Positions 37,101-44,762 of a stretch of 64,000 nucleotides of DNA are shown here, piece by piece (within the stretch, counting starts at the first letter, position 1; each line of letters opens with the position of its first letter). The notes beneath the pieces were generated by a model. It was given only the letters and a program-made list of their open reading frames with translations, made no database searches and was not told where the DNA came from. Source of the DNA: Streptomyces shenzhenensis (GTDB lineage Bacteria; Actinomycetota; Actinomycetes; Streptomycetales; Streptomycetaceae); NCBI RefSeq assembly GCF_003688995.1, contig NZ_PENI01000001.1:124001-188000 (forward strand), in the 5' to 3' direction. A program made the translations under genes and the position numbers.

Positions 37101-37692
37101 GGGTGCGCAGCAGGCCGGCGTCCCAGGTGCGCAGGTCCTCGGGGCGTACGAGGTGTTCGGCGAGTTCGGCGTCGAGCGCGAGCAGGTCGCTGACCAGGTC
37201 GGCGAAGGAGCGGGTGAGCGCCGGGTAGGGTCCGGGGGCCTCGCGCAGCACGCGCGCGGCGAGCTGGTAGCGGGTGGCGTCGGCGAGCAGCCGGGACGTC
37301 GGTTCCAGCCCGATGCGCAGGCCGTGGTCGGTCAGCAGGCGGCCCGCGAAGGCGTGGTAGGTGGAGATGACCGGCTCGCCCGGCGGGTTGTCCGGGTCGA
37401 TGATGTCGGGGTCGGTGACGCCGGCCTTGACAAGCGCCTTGCGGACGCGCTCGGCGAGTTCCCCGGCGGCCTTGTTGGTGAAGGTCAGGCCGAGGACCTG
37501 CTCGGGGGCGACCTGGCCGGTGCCGACCAGCCAGACCACGCGGGCCGCCATGACCGTGGTCTTGCCCGACCCGGCCCCGGCCACGATGACCTGCGGGGCG
37601 GGCGGCGCGGTGATGCAGGCCGTCTGCTCCGGGGTGAACGGGATGCCGAGCAACTCCTTGAGCTGCTCGGGGTCGGTGATACGGGCGGGCAT
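34171..37692 (-). CDS. adnB: AdnB-type helicase-nuclease subunit
   Basis: A 1173-residue UvrD-like motor fused to a C-terminal RecB-like nuclease. Walker A is AGAGSGKTTVMAARVV (about residue 35), motif II LLDEYQDTSVAQ, and SENRRSGGRLLDLANG and LTAHKSKGLEWD follow. A Pro/Asp/Glu-rich insert lies around 870-960. The nuclease motif is IVDWKTGRG, preceded by RGRIDAVYKHGD. Together with the upstream protein this fits AdnAB, which resects double-strand breaks in place of RecBCD. ATG 37692 is the start. Mycobacterial AdnB is slightly shorter, the difference being mainly the insert. Confidence 0.88.
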   Translation of the reverse strand: MPARITDPEQLKELLGIPFTPEQTACITAPPAPQVIVAGAGSGKTTVMAARVVWLVGTGQVAPEQVLGLTFTNKAAGELAERVRKALVKAGVTDPDIIDPDNPPGEPVISTYHAFAGRLLTDHGLRIGLEPTSRLLADATRYQLAARVLREAPGPYPALTRSFADLVSDLLALDAELAEHLVRPEDLRTWDAGLLRTLEGARLTNAELRKVPETAVARRELGGLVLRYRAAKRDRDLLDFGDQIALSAALAEIPDVGRVLREEFRVVLLDEYQDTSVAQRVLLAGLFGGGTGHPVTAVGDPCQAIYGWRGASVANLDDFPEHFAHADGRPATRQALSENRRSGGRLLDLANGLAEPLRAMHAGVEALRPAPGAEHDGTVRCALLRTHAEEIAWIADSVAHLVHTGKAPGEIAVLCRTATDFAEIQGALVARDIPVEVVGLSGLLHLPEVADLVAVCEVLQDPGANASLVRLLTGPRWRIGARDLALLGRRARFLVSHTRVGADDDPDRRLAEAVEGVDPSEVISLADALDTFLESPLDADGADDGLPFSTDARVRFARLAAELRDLRRSLSDPLMDVLHRVLAVTGLEVELSASPHALAARRRETLSNFLDVAASFAANESEATLLAFLGFLRTAAQYEKGLDNALPGGENTVKVLTAHKSKGLEWDVVAVPGLVTGTFPSTQGREKWTSQAKVLPHGLRGDADTLPDIVSWDSRGMKAFHEAMKDHQHTEELRLGYVTFTRPRSLLLGSGHWWGPAQKKPRGPSDFLWALHDHCAAGHGEIEAWADEPGEDEENPALREATADRAWPLPLDADALARRRAAAETVLAHLEGLPSHTAGHPAAVHAPDPHDDPDWPPPPDDDAPLDAQPPHTPYDDESPFAPDEDEPPFAEDPADWDSWATDRPTVPHQAGAPAPPEPAQPHPTEPGPTPLTPEEARTIASWDRDLDALTGELLRARETVTDVPLPATLTATQLLRLAADPDGLAQELARPMPRPPQPAARRGTRFHAWVEARYEELTLPMLEPEELPGTEAEIADERDLEALKEAFERTGYAHRTPYRVEVPVQLALAGRLVRGRIDAVYKHGDGTTATYEIVDWKTGRGRTADPLQLAVYRLAWAEQQGVPPESVTAAFLYVRSGEVVRPDGLPDRAELETLLTGEPRCDEPPAQDAGPGR

Positions 37693-37790
37693 GTCGCAGA
37701 GGCTAGCGGCGGGCACTGACAGCCGGTGCCGGATCCTGCTGTCGGGGCCGGTCGGGCTGCCGGGGCGGAGGGGGCGCGGGCCGGCGCGGG

Positions 37791-40700
37791 TCACTCGACC
37801 ACGTGCCGTCCTTCGGACCGTGCGCTGCAGGACGCCCGGAACGCGCAGTGGGTGCAGTGCTGGCCCGTGGTCGGCGTGAACCGCTCGTCGAGAACCTTCC
37901 CGGCGGCGGTGGCGAGCAGGTCGCCGATCCACTCGCCCTCCAGGGGGTCCTGGGCCTGCACCTTGGGCAGGCTGTCGCCGCCGTCCCGCTTGGGGGCGCC
38001 CTGCCTGAGATGGACGAGTTCGGCGCCGCCGGGTTCGGGGCGCGCTCCGTCGAATGCGTCGTCGACGGCGCCCTCGCGGACGGCGAGCTGGTAGACGGCC
38101 AGCTGGGGGTGGCGCTCCACCTCGGCCGCGCTGGGCGCCTGTTTGCCGGTCTTGAAGTCGACGACGTACGCGCGTCCGTCGCCGTCCGTCTCCACGCGGT
38201 CCATCTGGCCGCGGATGCGCACCTCGTAGGTGCCAGCTTCCAGGGTGACGTCGAAGTCGTGCTCGCTGGTCACCGGCTTGCGTCCGGCGCGGGCGCCGTT
38301 GGAGTCGACGTGCCACGTCAGGAAGCGTTCGAGTGCCACGCGCGCGTTCTCCTTCTCCTGCTCCGACTTCCAGGGCGCGTCGAAGGCGAGCGCGTTCCAC
38401 ACCGACTCCAGGCGCTCCATGAGGACGGAGAGGTCGGCGGGGGTGCGTCCGGAGGCGACCTCGTCGGCGAGGACGTGCACGACGTTGCCGAAGCCCTGGG
38501 CGGCGGTGGCGGGTGCGTCGGCCTTCACCTCGCGTCCCAGGAACCACTGCAGGGCGCAGGTGTTGGCGAGCTGGTCGAGGGCGCTGCCGGACAGCACGAC
38601 GGGCTGGTCTCGGTCGCGCAGCGGCACCTTGCTCTCGGTCGGCTCGAACATGCCCCACCAGCGTTCCGGGTGCGCCGACGGGACGAGGGGGCGGCCTTCC
38701 TCGTCGCCGAGCGCGGCGAGCCGGGCCAGGCGGCGCGCGGCGGCCTCGCGCAGTCCGGCCGACGCGCGCGGGTCGACCGTGGTGGCACGCAGTTCGGCGA
38801 CCAGCGCGGCCACCGACAGCGGACGGCGCGGGCGGCCGGTGACGTCCTGAGGGTCGACGCCCAGCTCGGTGAGGAACCGGGAGGGCTGGTCGCCGTCGTC
38901 CGCGGGCGCCTTCACCGCGGTCACGACGAGGCGTTCACGCGCGCGCGTGGCGGCCACGTAGAACAGGCGGCGTTCCTCGGCGAGCAGCGCCCCCGGGGTG
39001 AGCGGTTCGGCGAGCCCGTCGCGGCCGATGCGGTCGGCCTCCAGGAGGGAGCCGCGGCGGCGCAGGTCCGGCCACAGGCCTTCCTGGACGCCGGCCACGA
39101 CGACCAGGCGCCACTCCAGGCCCTTGGCGCGGTGGGCGGTCATCAGCCGGACGGCGTCGGGGCGCACGGCGCGCCGGGCGAGCGTGTCCGCGGCGATGTC
39201 CTCGGCTTCGATCTCCTCCAGGAAGTTGAGGGCGCCGCGGCCTCCGGTGCGCTCTTCCGCGCGCTCGGCAGTGGCGAACAGGGCGCACACGGCGTCGAGG
39301 TCGCGGTCGGCGTTGCGGCCGGCCGCGCCGCCGCGCCGGGCGGTCCGTGCCAGGCGGCCGGGCCATGGCGTGCCCTCCCACAGGTCCCACAGCGCCTCCT
39401 CGGCGGTGCCGCCGCCCGCGAGGCGCTCCCGGGCCTTCCTCAGCAGCGCGCCGAGGCGCTGGGCTCCCCGGGCGTACGCGGGGTCGTGCGCGACCAGCCG
39501 TTCGGGTTCGGCGAGCGCCCGCGCGAGCAGCACGTCCGAGGGCGGCGGCAGCGGGTCGCCCGCCGCCCTCTCCTCCTCGCGCAGGGCCCGGCCGAGCCGG
39601 CGCAGATCGGCGGCGTCCATGCCGGCGAGCGGTGAGGCGAGCAGGGTCAGCGCGGTCTCGGTGTCGAGCCAGGCGGTGTCCTCCCGTACGCCCTCCTCGG
39701 CCGGTCGTGCCGCCTCCGCCGTGGCCACCGCACGGAGCGCCGTCAGCAGCGGTGCCACCGCCGGTTCATGGCGCAGCGGTAGGTCGTCGCCGTCGATGTC
39801 GAGGGGGACGCCGGCCGAGGTGAGGGCCCGGCGGACGGTGGGGATGGCGCGGGATCCGGCGCGCACCAGGACCGCCATCTCGTTCCAGGGGACGCCGTCC
39901 TCCAGGTGCGCCCTGCGGAGGATGTCGGCGATGTTGTCCAGTTCGGTGCCGGCCGTGGGGTACGTGTAGACCTCGACGCGGCCCGTGTCGCGTACCGGGG
40001 CGAGTTCGCGGTGGGCGCGCACCTTGTCGGCCGGGAGACGGGTCAGCGGCATCCGCTGGGTCAGCAGCCGGGTCGCGGCCAGCAGGCCGGCCCCGGAGCG
40101 GCGCGAGGTCCGCAGCACCTCGACGGGGGCCGGGCGGCCGTCCGCGCGCGGGAAGGCCGCCGGGAAGTCCAGGATGCCGTTGACGTCGGCGCCCCGGAAC
40201 GCGTAGATCGACTGGTCGGGGTCGCCGAGGGCGACCAGGGTGCGGCCGCCGCCGGCGAGCGCGTGCAGCAGGCGCACCTGGGCCGGATCGGTGTCCTGGT
40301 ACTCGTCGACGTACACGGCGTCGTACCGGGCCGCCAGGCGGGCGGCGGTCTCGGGGCGGTCGGCCAGCAGCACCGCGCGGTGCACGAGTTCCGCGTAGTC
40401 GAGGACGCCCTGCAGGTCGAGCACGTCGAGGTACTCGGCGAGGAAGGCCGCGGCGGCCCGCCAGTCGGGGCGGCCGATGCGCCGCGCGAAGGCGTCCAGG
40501 GTGGCGGGGCCGAGGCCCAGTTCCCGGCTGCGGGCGAGGACGGCACGGACCTCGTCGGCGAAGCCCCGGGTGGTCAGGCAGGCGCGCAGGTCGTCCGGCC
40601 AGCGCACATGGGCGAGGCCGAGCCGCTCCAGGTCCGGCTGGCCCGCGAGCAGCTCGCGGACGGTCACGTCCTGCTCGGGGCCGGAGAGCAGCCGCAGCGG

Positions 40701-41105
40701 CTCCGCGAACAGGTCGCTGTCCTGGTGGGCACGGACCAGGGCGTAGGAGTACGAGTGGAAGGTGGTCGCCCGGGGCGCGCGGGCCGTGCCCACCCGCCGG
40801 GCCATGCGGTCGCGCAGTTCGATCGCGGCACGGCGGCTGAAGGTCAGCACCAGGATCCGCTCGGGGTCCGCGCCGCGGGCGATCCGCGCGGCCACGGACT
40901 CCACCAGCGTGGTGGTCTTGCCGGTGCCGGGCCCCGCGAGGACCAGCAGCGGTCCGGACCTGTGGTCAACCACCGCGCGCTGGGCGGCGTCCAGACGAGG
41001 GGGATCCGGTTCGGCCGGCGGGGTGCGGACCAGTCGGTAGGCGCCACGGCTCCCCTGCCGCACCTCAAGGTGCGGCAGGTGTCTGGTGGTGGAGGAGGAG
41101 CTCAC
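37791..41105 (-). CDS. adnA: AdnA-type helicase-nuclease subunit
   Basis: A 1104-residue partner of AdnB. Walker A is LAGPGTGKTTTLVESV (about residue 43), motif II VYVDEYQDTDPAQ, and LMTAHRAKGLEWRLV near 690. The C-terminal nuclease has RIRGQMDRVETD and VVDFKTGKQ. Cys in NTCALQW and the terminal CTHCAFRASC could hold an AddB-type 4Fe-4S cluster. GTG 41105 is the start by homology. It lies 98 nt upstream of adnB on the same strand. The pair should form a heterodimeric motor-nuclease for break resection. Confidence 0.87.
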   Translation of the reverse strand: MSSSSTTRHLPHLEVRQGSRGAYRLVRTPPAEPDPPRLDAAQRAVVDHRSGPLLVLAGPGTGKTTTLVESVAARIARGADPERILVLTFSRRAAIELRDRMARRVGTARAPRATTFHSYSYALVRAHQDSDLFAEPLRLLSGPEQDVTVRELLAGQPDLERLGLAHVRWPDDLRACLTTRGFADEVRAVLARSRELGLGPATLDAFARRIGRPDWRAAAAFLAEYLDVLDLQGVLDYAELVHRAVLLADRPETAARLAARYDAVYVDEYQDTDPAQVRLLHALAGGGRTLVALGDPDQSIYAFRGADVNGILDFPAAFPRADGRPAPVEVLRTSRRSGAGLLAATRLLTQRMPLTRLPADKVRAHRELAPVRDTGRVEVYTYPTAGTELDNIADILRRAHLEDGVPWNEMAVLVRAGSRAIPTVRRALTSAGVPLDIDGDDLPLRHEPAVAPLLTALRAVATAEAARPAEEGVREDTAWLDTETALTLLASPLAGMDAADLRRLGRALREEERAAGDPLPPPSDVLLARALAEPERLVAHDPAYARGAQRLGALLRKARERLAGGGTAEEALWDLWEGTPWPGRLARTARRGGAAGRNADRDLDAVCALFATAERAEERTGGRGALNFLEEIEAEDIAADTLARRAVRPDAVRLMTAHRAKGLEWRLVVVAGVQEGLWPDLRRRGSLLEADRIGRDGLAEPLTPGALLAEERRLFYVAATRARERLVVTAVKAPADDGDQPSRFLTELGVDPQDVTGRPRRPLSVAALVAELRATTVDPRASAGLREAAARRLARLAALGDEEGRPLVPSAHPERWWGMFEPTESKVPLRDRDQPVVLSGSALDQLANTCALQWFLGREVKADAPATAAQGFGNVVHVLADEVASGRTPADLSVLMERLESVWNALAFDAPWKSEQEKENARVALERFLTWHVDSNGARAGRKPVTSEHDFDVTLEAGTYEVRIRGQMDRVETDGDGRAYVVDFKTGKQAPSAAEVERHPQLAVYQLAVREGAVDDAFDGARPEPGGAELVHLRQGAPKRDGGDSLPKVQAQDPLEGEWIGDLLATAAGKVLDERFTPTTGQHCTHCAFRASCSARSEGRHVVE

Positions 41106-41195
41106 GTGGTTCGCCGGTCCTGGTGCTCGTACTCGTCTGGCTGCCCCGCGCGGAGGGTGGTGGCCACGGGGTGAGGGGGACACGTGCCGCCGACG

Positions 41196-41324
41196 CTACG
41201 CCGACGCGAGGTGCGGAAGCAGGGCTTCCGCTTCTTCCCAGGCGCCTCTCGCGACACACGCGTCCCACACCGCACGAACGTACGGCATGTCACGGACGTC
41301 CCCCGTGTCCCCCGTACGGGCCAC
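41196..41324 (-). CDS. Possible small protein (42 aa)
   Basis: GTG 41324 is preceded at short distance by GGGGGA; ATG 41288 inside the frame would give 30 residues. The C-terminal part, AVWDACVARGAWEEAEALL, looks like a helical-hairpin (TPR-like) sequence and is unlike the noise in neighbouring frames. It lies between the ATL gene and adnA on the same strand, and could be the first cistron of the adnA operon. Low certainty. Confidence 0.35.
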   Translation of the reverse strand: MARTGDTGDVRDMPYVRAVWDACVARGAWEEAEALLPHLASA

Positions 41325-41359
41325 AGGTTCCCCCAATGGGCCCTCGATGGCGGAAGCTG

Positions 41360-41749
41360 TCAGGTGTGACCCTGTCCGCTCTCGCCGCCGTCCCATCTGG
41401 CCCGTCTCATGTCGAGCCGCGGCAGGTGGCCCTCGGTGGCCCTGCCCGCCTCCTTCAGCGGGGTGCCCTCCGCGCGGTAGTGCCCGAGCGCGCTCAGTTC
41501 GTGGCCCGGGAGCAGCACTCCGTCGGCCCGCACGACGCGCCACCACGGCACGGCTCCCCCATAGAGGGCCATCACCCGGCCGACCTGGCGCGGGCCGCCC
41601 TCCTCCAGCCACTCGGCGACGTCCCCGTAGGTCATGACCCGCCCGGGCGGGATCCGTTCGGCGACGTCGAGGACCCGCTCGGCGTACTCCGGCAGCGTGT
41701 CCGCGCGCCCCTCGGCGCGCGCCTCCTCCGAAAGGCTCTCCTCGCTCAT
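41360..41749 (-). CDS. Alkyltransferase-like (ATL) DNA-binding protein
   Basis: A 129-residue protein of the MGMT fold lacking the N-terminal domain. The DNA-binding helix GRVMTYGDVAEWL and the following AL..GG.VPWWRVVRADG are family blocks. The active-site PCHRV is replaced by PWWRV, so the alkyl-accepting Cys is gone and Trp stands in its place. ATL proteins bind O6-alkylguanine and flag it for nucleotide excision repair. ATG 41749 (MSEESLSEE) is preferred; ATG 41758 is possible. Confidence 0.85.
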   Translation of the reverse strand: MSEESLSEEARAEGRADTLPEYAERVLDVAERIPPGRVMTYGDVAEWLEEGGPRQVGRVMALYGGAVPWWRVVRADGVLLPGHELSALGHYRAEGTPLKEAGRATEGHLPRLDMRRARWDGGESGQGHT

Positions 41750-41934
41750 TCGCCCCATCCTGCCCCACCCCACCGACAACGCGGCGCGAGCGGTGCGATG
41801 CCCGCCCTCGCCCTCCGGCGGCGTTTCCGGCACACTGTGCGGCCCCGCATTTGCACCCTGATGACCCTGTGTGTCGGAGGGCCATGCCACCATCGTGCGG
41901 GCGGTGACCGGTGATACGAGACCAAGAAGAGACG

Positions 41935-44676
41935 ATGAAGCAGCAGGGCGTACACGCCGAGGGCGCGGAGAGCACCTCCGCCGCCGAGGCGCGCCCGGAC
42001 GCCGCCGAGACGCACGGCACGAGCCCCGCCGAGGAGGAGAACGGCACCGGGGCCGCGCGCCCCGCCGACTGCCCGGACGACGCGCATGTCGACGAGGTCG
42101 AGGGCGACGAACCACTGCTCCCCGCGCGCGTGCACCGTCCCTCCGACCTGGTGCGCCTCCTGGTGGGCGTGCTGGCGATCACCGTGCTCCTGGCCATCGC
42201 CGCCTTCGCCCACGGCACCACCTCGGGCCTGGAACAGGACATCAACAAGGGCACCGGCCAGGCACCCGATCTGCTGATCAAGATCGCGGGGCTGGCGTCG
42301 AGCATCGCGATCCTCCTGGTGCCGGTCGCGTTCGCGATCGAGCGCCTGATCAAACGGGACGGGCTGCGCATCGCCGACGGCGTCCTGGCGGCGGTCCTCG
42401 CGCACGGGGTGACGCTCGCCACCGACCTGTGGGTCGCCAGGGCCGCTCCGGACTCGATCCAGGAAGCGCTCACCCAGCCCTCCCCCGGCAACATCCACGC
42501 GCTGACCGACCCGGTCCACGGCTATCTGGCCCCCGTGATCGCGTACATGACGGCCGTCGGCATGTCCCGCAGACCGCGCTGGCGCGCCGTGCTGTGGATC
42601 GTGCTGCTGCTCGACGCGTTCTCCATGCTCGTGACCGGCTACACGACGCCGTTCTCGATCATCCTGACGGTGCTGATCGGCTGGACCGTGGCCTACGGCA
42701 CGCTGTACGCGGTCGGCTCCCCCAACGTCCGCCCCACCGGACGCACGCTGATGGCGGGCCTGCGCCACGTCGGCTTCCACCCGGTCTCCGCCGCCCGGGA
42801 GGAGGCCGCGGACACCGAGAACGGCGACCGCGGACGGCGCTACTTCGTGACCCTGGAGGACGGGCAACCCCTGGACGTCACCGTGGTCGACCGGGAGCAG
42901 CAGGCGCAGGGCTTCTTCTACCGGGCGTGGCGCAATCTGACCCTGCGCGGCTTCGCCACCCGCTCCAGCCTGCAGTCGCTGCGCCAGGCGCTGGAGCAGG
43001 AGGCGCTGCTGGCGTACGCCGCCATCGCCGCCGGTGCTAACGCGCCCAAGCTGATCGCGACCTCCGAGCTGGGCCCGGACGCCGTCATGCTCGTCTACGA
43101 GCACACCGGCGGGCGCACACTCGACTCGCTGGCCGACGAGGAGATCACCGACGAGCTGCTGCGCCACACCTGGCACCAGGTGCAGGCATTGCAGTCGCGA
43201 CGCATCGCGCACCGCAGGCTCGCGGGCGACGCGATACTGGTGGATCGTTCCGGCACGGTGATCCTCACCGATCTGCGCGGCGGCGAGATCGCGGCCGGAG
43301 ATTTGCTGCTGCGTATGGATGTCGCCCAACTGGTGACCACGCTCGGACTGCGGGTGGGCGCCGAACGGGCGGTGGCCTCCGCGGTCGGCGTCCTCGGCCC
43401 CGACGCGGTCGCCGACTGTCTGCCGATGCTCCAGCCGATCGCCCTGACCCGCTCCACGCGCGCGACACTGCGCAAACTGGCCCGCGAGCGGACGCAACGC
43501 GAGCGCGAGGCGGTCCTGGAGGCCGCCCGGCAGGCCAAGCAGGCCCGTCTGGAGGAGGCCCCCGAAGACACCAGGACCGCCCTGGAGAAGCCCGACAAGA
43601 AGACGGTGCGCGCCGAGCAGCGGGCCGAGAAGCGGGCCATCGACGAGGCCCTGGAAGAGGCCCGCGAAGACGATCTGCTCACCCAGATCCGGCACGAGGT
43701 GCTGCGGATCAGGCCGCAGGCCCCCGTGGAGCCCGCCCGGCTGGAGCGGGTCCGACCACGCACGCTGATCAGCTTCATCGCGGGCGCCATCGGCGCGTAC
43801 TACCTGCTCACCCAGCTCACGCACATCGAGTTCGGCACCCTCTTCGCGCAGGCCCAGTGGGGCTGGGTCGCCGCGGCGGTGCTGTTCTCCGCGCTCAGTT
43901 ACGTCGCCGCCGCCATGTCGCTCCTGGGCTTCGTGCCCGAGCGCGTGCCGTTCCTGCGGACCGTGGCGGCCCAGGTCGCCGGGTCGTTCGTGAAGATCGT
44001 GGCGCCGGCCGCGGTCGGCGGTGTGGCCCTCAACACGCGCTTTCTGCAGCGCGCCGGCGTGCGCCCCGGGCTCGCGGTGGCGAGCGTCGGCGCCTCCCAG
44101 TTGTTCGGGCTCGGCTGCCATGTCCTGATGCTGCTGTCCTTCGGCTATCTGACCGGCACCGAGAAGACGCCGTCGCTGTCCCCGTCCCGGACGGTCATCG
44201 CCGGCCTGCTGACGGTGGCGGTGCTCGTCCTCGTGGTGACCTCGGTGCCGTTCCTGCGGAAATTCGTCGCCACACGCGTGAGGTCACTGTTCGCCGGCGT
44301 CGTGCCGCGCATGCTCGACGTGCTGCAGCGCCCGCAGAAGCTGGTCACGGGCATCGGCGGCATGCTGCTGCTCACCGCCTGCTTCGTGATGTGCCTGGAC
44401 GCCTCGATCCGCGCGTTCGGCGACGAGTCGACGTCGCTCAGCATCGCCAGCGTCGCCGTCGTCTTCCTGGCCGGCAACGCCCTCGGCTCCGCGGCGCCGA
44501 CGCCGGGCGGCGTGGGCGCCGTGGAGGCCACACTGACCGTCGGTCTGATCGCCGTCGGGCTCCCCAAGGAGGTCGCCGCACCGGCCGTGCTGCTGTTCCG
44601 GCTGCTCACCCTGTGGCTACCGGTGCTGCCGGGCTGGCTGGCCTTCAACCACCTCTCACGCCGGGGCTCCCTCTAG
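41935..44676 (+). CDS. Large membrane protein: kinase-like region plus UPF0104/MprF-type flippase domain
   Basis: A 913-residue protein. An acidic 65-residue N-terminus is followed by about six helices (residues 75-250). A cytosolic region (about 290-600) resembles a protein or lipopolysaccharide kinase: RRLAGDAILVDRSGTVILTDLRGG sits where HRD and DFG motifs would be. The last third (about 605-905) has 7-8 helices with SAAPTPGGVGAVEA, the UPF0104/MprF flippase signature. It may move a lipid or lipid-linked compound. ATG 41935 has AAGAAGAG upstream; ATG 41911 is an alternative. Confidence 0.75.
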   Translation: MKQQGVHAEGAESTSAAEARPDAAETHGTSPAEEENGTGAARPADCPDDAHVDEVEGDEPLLPARVHRPSDLVRLLVGVLAITVLLAIAAFAHGTTSGLEQDINKGTGQAPDLLIKIAGLASSIAILLVPVAFAIERLIKRDGLRIADGVLAAVLAHGVTLATDLWVARAAPDSIQEALTQPSPGNIHALTDPVHGYLAPVIAYMTAVGMSRRPRWRAVLWIVLLLDAFSMLVTGYTTPFSIILTVLIGWTVAYGTLYAVGSPNVRPTGRTLMAGLRHVGFHPVSAAREEAADTENGDRGRRYFVTLEDGQPLDVTVVDREQQAQGFFYRAWRNLTLRGFATRSSLQSLRQALEQEALLAYAAIAAGANAPKLIATSELGPDAVMLVYEHTGGRTLDSLADEEITDELLRHTWHQVQALQSRRIAHRRLAGDAILVDRSGTVILTDLRGGEIAAGDLLLRMDVAQLVTTLGLRVGAERAVASAVGVLGPDAVADCLPMLQPIALTRSTRATLRKLARERTQREREAVLEAARQAKQARLEEAPEDTRTALEKPDKKTVRAEQRAEKRAIDEALEEAREDDLLTQIRHEVLRIRPQAPVEPARLERVRPRTLISFIAGAIGAYYLLTQLTHIEFGTLFAQAQWGWVAAAVLFSALSYVAAAMSLLGFVPERVPFLRTVAAQVAGSFVKIVAPAAVGGVALNTRFLQRAGVRPGLAVASVGASQLFGLGCHVLMLLSFGYLTGTEKTPSLSPSRTVIAGLLTVAVLVLVVTSVPFLRKFVATRVRSLFAGVVPRMLDVLQRPQKLVTGIGGMLLLTACFVMCLDASIRAFGDESTSLSIASVAVVFLAGNALGSAAPTPGGVGAVEATLTVGLIAVGLPKEVAAPAVLLFRLLTLWLPVLPGWLAFNHLSRRGSL

Positions 44677-44762
44677 AGCGCCGGACCCCGGCCAGGGGCG
44701 GCCCGTACCTCGTACGGCTCGCGCCCCGAGCGCCCCGGCGTGCACGACCCCAGGATGGGACC

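Noticed and set aside
41746..44121. 791-codon minus-strand frame
   Set aside because: Antisense to the kinase-like/UPF0104 membrane protein; no motif.
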